DNA of 64,000 nt from Terriglobia bacterium (GCA_032252755.1 JAVUPY010000017.1:124001-188000); one strand, 5' to 3'; numbered from the stretch's first letter, positions 34,609 to 43,612 are shown. Numbers and translations: made by a program. The notes: generated from the sequence alone by a model not told the origin.

Positions 34609-34638
34609 CGGACTAGTCCGAAACGGACGAGTCGTCCG
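34609..34638. promoter_or_regulatory. Two tandem dyads between aceA and a TPR-HTH regulator
   Basis: CGGACTAGTCCG at 34609-34620 and CGGACGAGTCGTCCG at 34624-34638, starting 15 bases apart, both inverted repeats with the half-site CGGAC/GTCCG. They lie 53 bases upstream of aceA and 91 bases upstream of the regulator, the expected place for a shared operator. Protein binding is inference. Confidence 0.55.
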
Positions 34639-34728
34639 GGGCGGCCCCAGGCAGCCAATTGAGCCGCTCCGCAATCCTACTGTCACCGACGCTTGGCCTG
34701 GCCGGTGCTTATAATTTCGTCGCGGAAT

Positions 34729-36357
34729 ATGAAGACAAGAGAACAGGCTCTTCTCGCGGATCTGAAGCAGGACCTTTGGGATCGCAGGATCGCGCGGGGC
34801 ATGTCGCTACTGGAAAAAAACCTGCCGATGCTCGTTTCGTTGGGGCCAGAGCAGCCTGACGCCGGCGCGCTCCTCGGCTATCTTGCCCAATGGATCGACC
34901 TCGGCTTCGACAATCGCGAACTACTCGCCCGAGTTCTAGTCAAATTTCAGACGCCTGTTCGCGCTCAACTCAAGCTTTGCGACTACCTGCACCTGCGCAT
35001 GGCCGAGGGTCTCCTCGCAATGGCCGGCGAATCGTTCGAGGCGGCCATAGCGCATTTCGATTTTGTGCTCATGGTAGGTGAAGAAATCGAAGACAAGGAA
35101 ACCCTGGCCATCGCCGATTTCTGGAAAGGGCGCTGCCTTCGACGAAAAGGCGAATACGACCTGGCACTCACCTGCACCGTACGCGGCTGCGAACTTGCAA
35201 ACTCTCTCGGACATCCGAAAATGGCCGCCGTAATGCGTGTCCTCGAAAGCTGGCTCGTTTTTCAGAAGGGCGTCCCGCAAGAGGCATTAAAAATCCTGCA
35301 AAGCGCCGAGGCCGTCCTGGCTTCTACCGACGACTACATCACCCTCGGTAACATACATTCTTCCTATGGCCGTATTGCGCGACGCGAGGGCCGCTATCAC
35401 CAGGCGATCGACCATTTCACCCGGGCCATCACCGAGTACAAGAAGCGTGACCCGGAGCATCGCAACGTCGCTCGTTCGCTTGCAAACCTTGCGTTCGTCA
35501 AACGTCTGATCGCGCTCGAACTCCTGCGGAAGCTCGACGCAGAGATCAGGCGCCGCAAGTCCGGCACTGCGAAACCCAAACCGCCGAGTTCCCGTAGCCA
35601 TCGCAAACAGAGGTTTGAGGAGCTTCGCGAGGAAGCATTCAGTCACCTGGCGGAAGCCAGAGAAATTTACGCAAGACGGCCTAACCATCACGGCCTCGGA
35701 ACGGTTCACCTCAATATCGGGTATCTCTATCTCGATACGGGAGACCTGGAGCAAGCGGAAAACGAAGGAACTGCCGCCTTCAAACTCGGCGACGAGACAA
35801 AGGATTTGATAATAATGGCGCGCGCCCGCCTGCTGCAGTGCATGGTAGAAAACGCCAAAGTCGAAGAAGAAATCGGGGGAGCCGCTGATCCTGGTGCTCA
35901 TGCGCGCTCGGCAATGGAATTCGCAGCCGATGCAGTAGAACTCTCCAAGCGCACCCAAAATCGCCGCCTTCTCGCGAACTCCTACATCTGGGAAGGGCTT
36001 ACGCACTGCAACTCCTATTTCGAGAACCTCGAAGCCGCAAGGCGGTCGTACGACACGGTGATGAAGTTCCTGAAGGACTATCGTCCAGACTATATGCGTG
36101 AAGACCTTCAGAGACTGAAGCGCCGCGCCTTCGAAGCTGGCACCGTGAATTCCACATTGCGCGCATGGTCGCAGGGATCGCTCGGCGACAAGACCTTCCA
36201 ACAGGTGACGGAAGAATTCGCGGAGCTGGTGATTCCGAAAGTCTGGGAGCGCGAAGGCCGCAAGGTCTCGCGTGTGGCCTCGCGGCTGTCCATCTCGCCC
36301 AAGAAGGTTCGGCGAATTCTCAACCGAACGGGCCGAAAAAAGCCCGGAAATCGATAG
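34729..36357 (+). CDS. TPR-repeat protein with C-terminal Fis-like HTH
   Basis: A 542-residue cytoplasmic protein. Most of it is helical repeats of TPR type (AIAHFDFVLMVGEEIEDKET; GRIARREGRYHQAIDHFTRA; LGTVHLNIGYLYLDTGDLEQ; ANSYIWEGLTHCNSYFENLE). The end, EFAELVIPKVWEREGRKVSR, VASRLSISPKKVRRILNRTG, is a Fis/sigma-54-activator-like HTH. The combination suggests a transcription factor that senses a ligand or partner through TPRs, but no ATPase domain is present. It is divergent from aceA. The start is the ATG at 34729; a TATAAT lies 14 bases before it, so the leader would be very short if that is the -10 box. Confidence 0.75.
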   Translation: MKTREQALLADLKQDLWDRRIARGMSLLEKNLPMLVSLGPEQPDAGALLGYLAQWIDLGFDNRELLARVLVKFQTPVRAQLKLCDYLHLRMAEGLLAMAGESFEAAIAHFDFVLMVGEEIEDKETLAIADFWKGRCLRRKGEYDLALTCTVRGCELANSLGHPKMAAVMRVLESWLVFQKGVPQEALKILQSAEAVLASTDDYITLGNIHSSYGRIARREGRYHQAIDHFTRAITEYKKRDPEHRNVARSLANLAFVKRLIALELLRKLDAEIRRRKSGTAKPKPPSSRSHRKQRFEELREEAFSHLAEAREIYARRPNHHGLGTVHLNIGYLYLDTGDLEQAENEGTAAFKLGDETKDLIIMARARLLQCMVENAKVEEEIGGAADPGAHARSAMEFAADAVELSKRTQNRRLLANSYIWEGLTHCNSYFENLEAARRSYDTVMKFLKDYRPDYMREDLQRLKRRAFEAGTVNSTLRAWSQGSLGDKTFQQVTEEFAELVIPKVWEREGRKVSRVASRLSISPKKVRRILNRTGRKKPGNR

Positions 36358-36505
36358 AATTTCCGCTCTCCCTTCGAATGTCCATTACCTTCGTAACGGC
36401 CCTCGTACCTTCGTGACTACCTGACCTCACCCCACCCTGGCATAGAATCGGGTTCGTTCCAGGGGGGACGACGAACGTGTCGTTGTAATTTTCGGGGCAG
36501 CAGTT

Positions 36506-36826
36506 ATGAAGAACATCTACAGGAAATTCGTCGTGGTAGCCGTAGTGATTCTGGCGATGGCCCTGATGCGGCCGGCCCAGGCTGAAGACCGCAAAGTCAA
36601 GACGCAGATCGAGCCGGTTTATCCGGAACTTGCAAAGTCCATGCACCTGACCGGCACGGTAAGAGTTGAAGTCACAGTTAACGAACAGGGCACCGTGAAG
36701 GACACAAAGGTCGTCGGCGGCAACCCCGTTCTAGCCGATGCCGCCGTCAAAGCCGTGCAGAAGTGGAAGTTCGAGCCTGGTCCGCAAGAGACCAAGCTGC
36801 TCACCTTCGATTTCAAGGGAAACTAA
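36506..36826 (+). CDS. Small secreted TonB-C-terminal-domain protein
   Basis: A 106-residue protein: signal peptide or N-terminal anchor (residues 1-26, KFVVVAVVILAMALMRPAQA) followed directly by a TonB_C domain (VKTQIEPVYPELAKSMHLTG; VRVEVTVNEQGTVKDTKVVG; NPVLADAAVKAVQKWKFEPG). The long Pro-rich spacer of ordinary TonB is missing, so reaching an outer-membrane receptor from the inner membrane is doubtful. Such short TonB-C proteins are abundant in acidobacteria. A terminator follows at 36870. Confidence 0.82.
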   Translation: MKNIYRKFVVVAVVILAMALMRPAQAEDRKVKTQIEPVYPELAKSMHLTGTVRVEVTVNEQGTVKDTKVVGGNPVLADAAVKAVQKWKFEPGPQETKLLTFDFKGN

Positions 36827-36869
36827 AAGTTTAATGGCCCACTGACGCCTAAGAAGTCAGGAACGAAAC

Positions 36870-36903
36870 GCCAGCCGAAATCAGGGCTGGCCTTTTCGTT
36901 TTT
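36870..36903 (+). terminator. Intrinsic terminator after the TonB-C gene
   Basis: GCCAGCC pairs with GGCTGGC around an eight-base loop; CTTTTCGTTTTT follows. It begins 44 bases after the stop at 36826. Confidence 0.75.
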
Positions 36904-37011
36904 GCGATGCTCGGCAATCTGAACATATGCCTGTGACGAACTGCATAGAGAGGTCATCGGCGGATCTCTAGAATTTCAATGTTGATAAGTTGCTGCGACC
37001 GAAGGTGGACT

Positions 37012-38397
37012 ATGCCGATCCGCACCATTATCGAGCCTTTTCGCATTAAGAGCGTTGAACCGATCCGCTGGACTACGCGCGAGGAACGCGAAAAGCTGCT
37101 TCGTGACGCGTACTACAACCTCTTTCTTCTCCCTGCCGATGACGTCCTGATCGATCTGCTCACCGACTCTGGCACCGGCGCAATGTCCACCTACCAGTGG
37201 GGTGCCATCATGGAAGGGGACGAGAGCTACGCCGGGAGCAAAAGTTACGACCGCTTCCGTGACTCTATCCAGGACATATTCGGATACAAGCACGTCATTC
37301 CGACGCACCAGGGACGCGCCGCAGAACGGATACTGTTCAACGTGATGGCGAAGCGCGGCCAGATCGTACCTAACAACACGCATTTTGATACCACCCGCGC
37401 GAACCTCGAGTTCGTCGGCGGAGTGGCGCTCGACTTAGTCATTGCAGAGGGCAAGCAGCCGAGCCTGAGGCACCCGTTCAAGGGCAACATGGATGTCGCG
37501 GCCCTTGAGCAGGTGATCGAACGCGAAGGTCGCGAGAAGATTCCGCTGGTCATGCTGACCGTGACCAACAACTCCGGCGGTGGTCAACCAGTGTCCATGG
37601 GGAATGCGAAGGCAGTCAGCGCGGTATGTCGAAAGCATGGCATCCCCCTGTATTTTGACGCCTGCCGCTTCGCCGAGAATGCGTATTTCATCAAGCTTCG
37701 CGAACCCGGCTATGAGAACAAGACACCGAAAGAAATCGCGCAGGAGATGTTCCGCCTCGGCGACGGATGCACCATGTCAGCCAAGAAGGACGGCATGGCC
37801 AACATTGGAGGATTTCTATGCACGAACGACGACATCCTGGCGCAACAGGAAAAGGACCTGCTGATTCTGACCGAGGGCTATCCGACCTACGGTGGCTTGG
37901 CCGGGCGCGACCTTGAGGCCATCGCCGTAGGCGTGCAGGAGGCACTCCATGAAGATTACCTGCGGTATCGAATAGCCTCGACTGCATATCTCGGCAATCA
38001 CATTGCCGAACACGGAGTGCCTATCGTGCAGCCTCCCGGCGGACACGCCATCTATCTCGACGCGCGCGCATTTGTTCCGCACATCCCGCTTGAGCAGTTT
38101 CCCGGTGTTGCCCTGGCAAATGAACTGTACCTCGAAGGGGGAATCCGCTCGGTCGAAATTGGAACTCTGATGTTCGGCAAAGCGGCAAAAATGGACCTGG
38201 TCCGACTCGCGATCCCGCGGCGAACCTACACGCAGAGTCACATCGACTATGTCATCGAGGTCATTCTCGAGGTCTGGCGCAAGAGGAACGAAATTCGCGG
38301 ACTGAATATCTCTTATGAACCGCCCTTCCTCCGGCACTTCACGGCACGATTCGAGCAGATGCCGGTTTCGGCAACGGTTGCGGGACATCCGAAGTAG
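37012..38397 (+). CDS. tnaA: Tryptophanase
   Basis: A PLP beta-eliminating lyase that splits L-tryptophan to indole, pyruvate and ammonia. 461 residues, normal. EPFRIKSVEPI, LLTDSGTGAMS, GDESYAGS, IPTHQGRAAE, the Lys motif MSAKKDGMANIGG and the C-terminal IPRRTYTQSH are conserved in tryptophanase and tyrosine phenol-lyase. Three positions that separate them read as tryptophanase: Asp in HFDTTRANL (Thr in the phenol-lyase), Ile in RSVEIGTL (Arg in the phenol-lyase) and His in LRHFTARFE (Phe). The start is the ATG at 37012 behind GAAGGTGG; the ten upstream codons of open frame lack similarity. No tnaC leader peptide or tryptophan permease is adjacent. The small membrane gene at 38426 may be co-transcribed. 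Confidence 0.93.
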   Translation: MPIRTIIEPFRIKSVEPIRWTTREEREKLLRDAYYNLFLLPADDVLIDLLTDSGTGAMSTYQWGAIMEGDESYAGSKSYDRFRDSIQDIFGYKHVIPTHQGRAAERILFNVMAKRGQIVPNNTHFDTTRANLEFVGGVALDLVIAEGKQPSLRHPFKGNMDVAALEQVIEREGREKIPLVMLTVTNNSGGGQPVSMGNAKAVSAVCRKHGIPLYFDACRFAENAYFIKLREPGYENKTPKEIAQEMFRLGDGCTMSAKKDGMANIGGFLCTNDDILAQQEKDLLILTEGYPTYGGLAGRDLEAIAVGVQEALHEDYLRYRIASTAYLGNHIAEHGVPIVQPPGGHAIYLDARAFVPHIPLEQFPGVALANELYLEGGIRSVEIGTLMFGKAAKMDLVRLAIPRRTYTQSHIDYVIEVILEVWRKRNEIRGLNISYEPPFLRHFTARFEQMPVSATVAGHPK

Positions 38398-38425
38398 CCA
38401 TTCGCAATACAAAAAGAGAGGACCC

Positions 38426-38806
38426 ATGGCCGATGACACCAAGACTCTCCTGACCATTCGGGGCAGCAAGTTTCTCGTCGGTATTCTGCTTGCGTGGGTC
38501 CCTATTGTGGTGATCATCGTCCCCGTGTTCTTCGAGGTTTTTCGCGGAATCACCGACCAGAAAGCTACCGGTCTCGGCGCCGTTGCAGGGGGATTCTCCG
38601 AAGCTTTCGTCACATTCGGCGTCGTCACCTTCGTTGCCGCCCAAGTATTGGCGATCATCCTTCTCATCCGCAGTGTGGGTATTGGCAAAACCGTTCAGAG
38701 TGTATTCGCGATCCTCTCTATTGGAATTTGCGCCACCATGCTCGCGGCAACGGGGCTGTTCTTCTGGATAATGTTGTTCGTGATACCGCGTTTGCACAAC
38801 CGGTAA
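38426..38806 (+). CDS. Small three-segment membrane protein
   Basis: A 126-residue protein with three membrane segments: FLVGILLAWVPIVVIIVPVF, GFSEAFVTFGVVTFVAAQVL into AIILL, and SVFAILSIGICATMLAATGL into FFWIMLF. The N-terminus (MADDTKTLLTIRGSK) is polar. An AAGAGAGG ribosome binding site lies six bases before the ATG. No family is recognised. It lies 28 bases downstream of tnaA and might share its transcript, although a link with tryptophan or indole transport would be a guess. Confidence 0.65.
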   Translation: MADDTKTLLTIRGSKFLVGILLAWVPIVVIIVPVFFEVFRGITDQKATGLGAVAGGFSEAFVTFGVVTFVAAQVLAIILLIRSVGIGKTVQSVFAILSIGICATMLAATGLFFWIMLFVIPRLHNR

Positions 38807-38932
38807 CGCGCGAATTCGCCACCAAGGTCGGGCAATCTCATGCAATCGCCTTAGCCGACTGGTATCGGTTTACGAAACTTTTCCGCCACAACGTACTCTG
38901 CCTGTATGGAAGCATACTTCGCGGAGGTATTC

Positions 38933-39808
38933 GTGAAGTACATTGCATCTCTGTTTGTATTTCTGGGCAGTGTGGTTGCGAGCGCCCAGGTCCCCCATTT
39001 CAAACATGTCGTGGTTGTCGTGGAAGAAAACCACTCCTACTCGCACGTGATTGGCAATCCGGCAATGCCCTACCTGGACCATTTGGCAAACATGTACGGC
39101 CTGGCGAAGGATTATTACGCCAACAGACATCCCTCGATCGGCAATTACTTCATGCTGACCACGGGCAAGATCATCACCAACAACGACGGATACACAGGAG
39201 TGCTGACCGGAAGCAACGTGGTTCAGCGGTTGCTGACGGCAGGCAGGAGTTGGAAGGTTTACGCCGAAAGTCTTCCTTACACCGGATACATCGGCGGCGA
39301 TCGCTTCCCATATCTCAAACACCACAACCCGTTCGCGTACTTTTCAGACGTCCGCAACAGCAGCACACAAAGGTCGCACATTGTCTCGACCACGCACCTG
39401 AGCACTGATCTCTCCAACAACGCGCTTCCGAATTATGCGTTCATCGTGCCGAATGTTCTGCACGATGCCCACAATTGTCCATACGGCGGGACGTGTTCCG
39501 AGAACCTGAAACTCTCAGTAGCCGATTCGTGGCTGAAGACGCACATCGCTCCCATTCTTGCCAATCCGTCGTTCAAGGCCAGTGGCGTTCTGGTGATCGT
39601 GTTCGACGAATCGACCACGAGCGATACAGCTCATGGTGGCGGCCACGTTGCGGCGGTAGTCGCAAGTTCGCAGTCAAAAATGGGATATCGTTCAACCACG
39701 TTCCATCAACATCAGTCGGTGCTCAAAATGACGTGCAGTGCGCTGAGCCTAAGTTCCTGCCCTGGAGCTGCGGCATCGGCCAGCCCAATGTCGGAATTCT
39801 TCAAGTGA
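38933..39808 (+). CDS. Secreted phosphoesterase (acid phosphatase/phospholipase C superfamily)
   Basis: A 291-residue exported protein of the phosphoesterase family related to AcpA and PLC. After the signal peptide (MKYIASLFVFLGSVVASAQ) it starts HFKHVVVVVEENHSYSHVIG, the metal-binding Glu-Asn motif, then NRHPSIGNYFMLTTGKI with the usual catalytic-residue position (Ser/Thr), NYAFIVPNVLHDAHN and VLVIVFDESTTSDTAHGGGH, which ends the metal site. The start chosen is the GTG at 38933, since GGAGG lies five bases before it and it gives a clean signal peptide. A terminator hairpin follows at 39883. Substrate unknown. Confidence 0.87.
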   Translation: MKYIASLFVFLGSVVASAQVPHFKHVVVVVEENHSYSHVIGNPAMPYLDHLANMYGLAKDYYANRHPSIGNYFMLTTGKIITNNDGYTGVLTGSNVVQRLLTAGRSWKVYAESLPYTGYIGGDRFPYLKHHNPFAYFSDVRNSSTQRSHIVSTTHLSTDLSNNALPNYAFIVPNVLHDAHNCPYGGTCSENLKLSVADSWLKTHIAPILANPSFKASGVLVIVFDESTTSDTAHGGGHVAAVVASSQSKMGYRSTTFHQHQSVLKMTCSALSLSSCPGAAASASPMSEFFK

Positions 39809-39882
39809 TTGACTGCCATTGCGGCTGAAGAACCGGGAGTTGAAACCCAGGTTACACTAGAAATGGAAGCAGTCAATCCACC

Positions 39883-39905
39883 GGCGCCTTCAGCAGGCGC
39901 CGTTT
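39883..39905 (+). terminator. Intrinsic terminator after the phosphoesterase
   Basis: GGCGCC pairs with GGCGCC across TTCAGCA and is followed by GTTTTC. The short stem may be moderate in strength. It lies between convergent genes. Confidence 0.6.
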
Positions 39906-39951
39906 TCATTGCTCGCTCTTTCTTAAGCTATTTGTCGGTCTGGGGTTGGGT

Positions 39952-40581
39952 TCAAGCCGCGAGTCTCTCTTCCCTTTCTGGCGACTGCTCTTCGAAATCG
40001 AGCAGCAACTCGCGAAGCCGCCGCCTGGCCTTGAACAGCTGCGACTTCGTATTCCCCTGCGTACAGCCCAGAATCGCAGCAATTTCCGAGTGTTCGAAGC
40101 CCTCAATGTCGTGTAGCACGAACATGATGCGATATCCCGGCGGCAAAGAATTGATGGCATGCTCGAGTTCGATGCGCTCAACGGAATGGGTGAGATGCCG
40201 GTCCTCGACATGGAATCGCTCACCTTCGAGCGGCTCGCCATCGTCATAGGTCAGTTCGGTGTCAGCATTCTCCGTCGGGGTGGTCTTGCACCGTCGGAAG
40301 TACATAAGGACAGCATTTACGGCGATACGGTGCAGCCAGGTGGAGAATAGGGAGTCTCCCCGAAAAGTGTTGATACGTCGGAACGCACAGAGAAAACTCT
40401 CCTGCAGAACGTCTTCGGCTATGAAGGGATCCTTGATCATGCGCAGACAAAGAGCATGAATTCGGTTGCGATACTTTTTGTAAAGGATTCCGAACGCTTC
40501 GATATCGCCCGCGCAGGCGCGCTTCACGATTGCATTGTCGTCATCGCGTTTTGGCTTTTGTATGACATGGTTGGAATTCAC
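39952..40581 (-). CDS. ECF-family RNA polymerase sigma factor
   Basis: A 209-residue sigma-70 family factor of the RpoE/ECF type. Region 2 (AFGILYKKYRNRIHALCLRM; EDVLQESFLCAFRRINTFRG; LFSTWLHRIAVNAVLMYFRR) and region 4 (AINSLPPGYRIMFVLHDIEG; HSEIAAILGCTQGNTKSQLF) are intact. The start chosen is the GTG at 40581 because AAGGAG lies eight bases upstream and the length fits the family; a GTG at 40665 would add 28 residues. It lies downstream of a STAS-domain gene in the same direction and probably the same transcript. No anti-sigma factor is visible nearby. Confidence 0.9.
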   Translation of the reverse strand: MNSNHVIQKPKRDDDNAIVKRACAGDIEAFGILYKKYRNRIHALCLRMIKDPFIAEDVLQESFLCAFRRINTFRGDSLFSTWLHRIAVNAVLMYFRRCKTTPTENADTELTYDDGEPLEGERFHVEDRHLTHSVERIELEHAINSLPPGYRIMFVLHDIEGFEHSEIAAILGCTQGNTKSQLFKARRRLRELLLDFEEQSPEREERLAA

Positions 40582-40690
40582 TCCACCCGCTCCTTCTGAA
40601 GAATCTTCGTCGTAAGACGCGATTTCCCAGGGGAGGTTCTGCACGTCAATATGTGCCTGAGTCACTGGGCCTGAAGAAACTTGAAAAATG

Positions 40691-41071
40691 TCAGGGGCGC
40701 CATTCGGATGGCACCGAAGCGCCAGCAGCCGCATTAAAGCTGGCAGCCGCATCTTCCGGCGAATCGAAGACTTCGAAGATTGTGGCAAGCTTGGTGATTT
40801 GCAGCAGGTCGCGCACACGCGTCGTAAGATTCGCCAGCTTGATCGATCCGTAGCCGCTCCGTGCCGAAGTGTAAAGCGACATGAGGACCCCGACGCCGGA
40901 GCTATCGACATACGTAACTTGCGCGAGATTCAGGACGACATTCGGGGATTCGGCCAGAAGCTCCTTGACGTGCTGACGAAGGGCAGCACTTTCGTCGCCG
41001 AGCACGATGCGGCCAATACAGTTAACAATCGCGATATCACCCAGGTAGCGGGTTGCAAGCTGAAGCGACAT
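40691..41071 (-). CDS. STAS-domain protein (anti-sigma factor antagonist type)
   Basis: A 126-residue single-domain STAS protein: LQLATRYLGDIAIVNCIGRI, then VLNLAQVTYVDSSGVGVLMS with the phosphorylatable Ser in VDSSGVG, then IKLANLTTRVRDLLQITKLA and IFEVFDSPEDAAASF. Proteins of this kind bind or release an anti-sigma factor according to phosphorylation by a HATPase kinase. It starts at the ATG at 41071 with GGAGG eight bases upstream and lies 28 bases after the molybdoenzyme stop and about 110 bases before the ECF sigma start. STAS pairing with an ECF sigma is uncommon; the partner kinase and phosphatase are not in the window. Confidence 0.88.
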   Translation of the reverse strand: MSLQLATRYLGDIAIVNCIGRIVLGDESAALRQHVKELLAESPNVVLNLAQVTYVDSSGVGVLMSLYTSARSGYGSIKLANLTTRVRDLLQITKLATIFEVFDSPEDAAASFNAAAGASVPSEWRP

Positions 41072-41099
41072 AACAAAACCTCCGGTCGAGAATTCTGAA

Positions 41100-43376
41100 T
41101 CAATCTGCTGCGATCGACGGTTTCGACAGGCAAGCGGCCGCGAGCACTTCAACAGTCGTGTTGTAGTCGGGCACACCGCTGGCGTCGAGGCGTCCGGCCG
41201 GGATGATCTTGTTGACCTCCGGCCAATGCGCCTGCAGACACCCTGGGCGAATGCGATCAATGCGAACGCGCCCACGGAACTCGCCAATGTTGTTGCGCAA
41301 TGTTATCTCGTCGCCGTTCTTCAGGCCGAGACGGTCGGCGTCCTCCTGCGCCATGAAGATATCTTGGCGGCGAGCACCTGTGAGTGGATCCTTGTCGGCA
41401 TGAATGATGCTGTTGAACTGCTTGCCACGGCGAGTGCCCAGAAGGAAATGCCCTTCGGGGACTTTCTCGTCTGGTAGAACGACCGCGGAAAAATGGCCGA
41501 GGCCGTCGGGCGTGAGGAACTTGTCAACGAGGAGTCGCGGGCCACCGTACTGGAAACTGTCGCCCTTCTTCTTCATGTTCGCGATGCCCTTGTATGTTGG
41601 ACATACACGATCAATCTCGTCCCGGATGTCCTGTGTGTCGCGCCATTGGAAGAATTTGCGGGCGCGCTCAGGATCGAGTTTGCGCGCCACTAGAACCGGA
41701 ATCTCCCATTCATCTTTGGCCTCTTCGACGCGTGGGCCAGGAATTTCCGGACTATAGATGATGCGGCGCTCGGTGCTGGTTTCCGTGCCGCCACCGCGTT
41801 GCTCGTAACGGGTCTTCGCAGGAAGAAGGACCACGGTGTCGGCCGGATCGACGAACATGGTCGGGTTGACGACGATGTCCTGGTGGATTCGCAACTTGAT
41901 GTTAGCGAGAGCATCGTGAACGAGATTGGGCTCAGGCAAAGTCTGCTTGAAGTTGCCGCCGCTCTGCCACAAGGCATCAATTTCGCCACGGGAGGCGGCG
42001 AGCACCATGTGCGCGGCGCTCAGACCCTTCCATGCCGGAGGCTGGAATCCCCACATCAGGGGATCGGCGAATTTCGTTGCGTTCTCCTCGGTTACAGGCG
42101 AGCCCATGACGTAAGCGCCGGGCATGGCGCCCATCTCAGCACCGCCCTGGACGCCGCTGTGTCCACGAATTGGCATGAGTCCGGTGTGACGACGCCCGAC
42201 GTTTCCACGCGCAAGTTGCAGGTTCACGATGGCCTTCACGTTGTCGGTGCCATAGGAGTGCTGGGTGATTCCCATGCTCCAGACGGCGATCGCAGAGGTT
42301 GCTTTGCCGAACATTTCGGCAAAGCGAAACATGTCGGCGCGAGTAAGACCGGAGCCGCGTTCCAACGTCTCCCAGGAGAGCGGGCGGACCTTGGATTCAA
42401 GATCCTCCCAACCGACGGTCCGCTGGTAGATGAAGTCGCGATCTACCCAGTCGTTATCGATGAGGTGCTTGAGAACGCCATAGAAGAACGGGATGTCGCC
42501 GCCGGCGTGGATTTGAAAATAATCGTCGGCAATCCTGGTGCCGAACAGGGCGCTCTCGGTAACGGAGGGAACCCAGTATCGCTTCAGGCCCGGTTCCTCG
42601 TAGGGGTTGATGACGACTACCTTTGTACCAGCCTTCTTCGCATAGTAAAGATACTTAGTCGTGACCGGTTGATTGTTCGCGAGGTTGGTGCCGATGAGGA
42701 TTAACAGGTCGGTGCCAACCCAATCCGAGTAGGAACAGGTAGTAGCGGCACAGCCAACCGTGGCGCTGAGTCCGACAGTACTGGGAGCGTGGCAGATGCG
42801 GGCGCTTGTGTCGATGTGGTTAGTGCCAATAAAACGAGCGACCTTCTGGTGGGCGTAGTAGGCTTCGTTGGTCAGCCCGCGCGAGGTGAGATACCAGCCG
42901 ACACGGTGCGGATCGATGGTGCGGAACTGGTCGGCAATAACCGTCGTCGCTTGGTCCCACGAAACGCGGCGAAAACCTTTCTCGCCCTTGCGACGAATCA
43001 TGGGAACCGGAAGGCGCCCCAGATTGCGTAACTCACCTTCATTCTTATCCTGCAGACGACTGGCATCCTCAAGAAGCCGATAATCCATGGCTGCCATAGT
43101 GTTGAGGCGCAGCAATTTCAGACGCAACGAACAGAGATGAATGCCCTTCATCGTCCAATCGCGCATCCCGGTGGTGCCGAGCGAGCAACCATCGCAGCAA
43201 CCGTTCTTCAGGATGCGTAAGGCATAACCGAGATTGTCGCGGTTCTCCCACGCGATCTCGGCGATTTCCTTGTAAGCGTTTGGGTGCTGCTGGTGAAGAC
43301 CATATGGGACGAGACTCACCCAACTTTTCCGGTCGAAAGCTTTGCCTGCACGCGATTCAGCGTGCTCTTCCATCAC
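41100..43376 (-). CDS. Molybdopterin oxidoreductase, FdhF/YdeP-like
   Basis: A 758-residue DMSO-reductase-superfamily enzyme most like the YdeP/FdhF alpha subunits. An N-terminal Cys cluster NGCCDGCSLGTTGMRDW with a later Cys (IHLC) could hold one 4Fe-4S cluster. ICHAPSTVGLSATVGCAATT, SDWVGTDLLILIGTNLANNQ, the MGITQHSYGTDNVKAIVNLQ and GGAEMGAMPGAYVMG loops and the C-terminal molydopterin-binding beta-barrel (FLLGTRRGKQFNSIIHADKD; MAQEDADRLGLKNGDEITLR) are in place. No Tat signal is seen, so it should be cytoplasmic. No electron-transfer subunit is adjacent. Substrate unknown; formate is possible but there is no selenocysteine/Cys motif that I can read as diagnostic. The mog gene at 31113 would serve its cofactor. 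Confidence 0.9.
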   Translation of the reverse strand: MMEEHAESRAGKAFDRKSWVSLVPYGLHQQHPNAYKEIAEIAWENRDNLGYALRILKNGCCDGCSLGTTGMRDWTMKGIHLCSLRLKLLRLNTMAAMDYRLLEDASRLQDKNEGELRNLGRLPVPMIRRKGEKGFRRVSWDQATTVIADQFRTIDPHRVGWYLTSRGLTNEAYYAHQKVARFIGTNHIDTSARICHAPSTVGLSATVGCAATTCSYSDWVGTDLLILIGTNLANNQPVTTKYLYYAKKAGTKVVVINPYEEPGLKRYWVPSVTESALFGTRIADDYFQIHAGGDIPFFYGVLKHLIDNDWVDRDFIYQRTVGWEDLESKVRPLSWETLERGSGLTRADMFRFAEMFGKATSAIAVWSMGITQHSYGTDNVKAIVNLQLARGNVGRRHTGLMPIRGHSGVQGGAEMGAMPGAYVMGSPVTEENATKFADPLMWGFQPPAWKGLSAAHMVLAASRGEIDALWQSGGNFKQTLPEPNLVHDALANIKLRIHQDIVVNPTMFVDPADTVVLLPAKTRYEQRGGGTETSTERRIIYSPEIPGPRVEEAKDEWEIPVLVARKLDPERARKFFQWRDTQDIRDEIDRVCPTYKGIANMKKKGDSFQYGGPRLLVDKFLTPDGLGHFSAVVLPDEKVPEGHFLLGTRRGKQFNSIIHADKDPLTGARRQDIFMAQEDADRLGLKNGDEITLRNNIGEFRGRVRIDRIRPGCLQAHWPEVNKIIPAGRLDASGVPDYNTTVEVLAAACLSKPSIAAD

Positions 43377-43535
43377 ATCAGCTCCTGGGTGGGGTTAAGA
43401 GCTATACGGGTAGCCGGAGTGTCTAATGTGTAGACCGCCATTTCTTCTACCGGAAGCTCCACCCCACAGTGCCGCATACGATAGCGGAATTGGACACAAT
43501 TAACAACTGGCTTGTATCGGATTCTGAATGCCAAA

Positions 43536-43549
43536 ACTGAAGTTTCAGT
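43536..43549. promoter_or_regulatory. Small dyad ACTGAA-GT-TTCAGT upstream of the molybdoenzyme gene
   Basis: A perfect six-base inverted repeat with a two-base centre in the 236-base gap between the molybdoenzyme (start 43376) and the permease (stop 43613). It could be a regulator site for the molybdoenzyme or a chance palindrome. The rest of the gap shows no gene. Confidence 0.3.
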
Positions 43550-43612
43550 GAAAATGGTCTTTCGTCAAAGGCGGCGGATTTGGCGACGGGGAGTGATCGT
43601 AACGAGCCCCCT

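Noticed and set aside
34710-34715. TATAAT as a firm promoter for the TPR-HTH gene
   Set aside because: It lies only 14 bases before the ATG and no -35 box at normal spacing is visible, so it is mentioned but not called.
37012-38397. Tyrosine phenol-lyase instead of tryptophanase
   Set aside because: Overall resemblance is high, but the three discriminating positions (Asp in FDTT, Ile in VEIG, His in LRHF) match tryptophanase.
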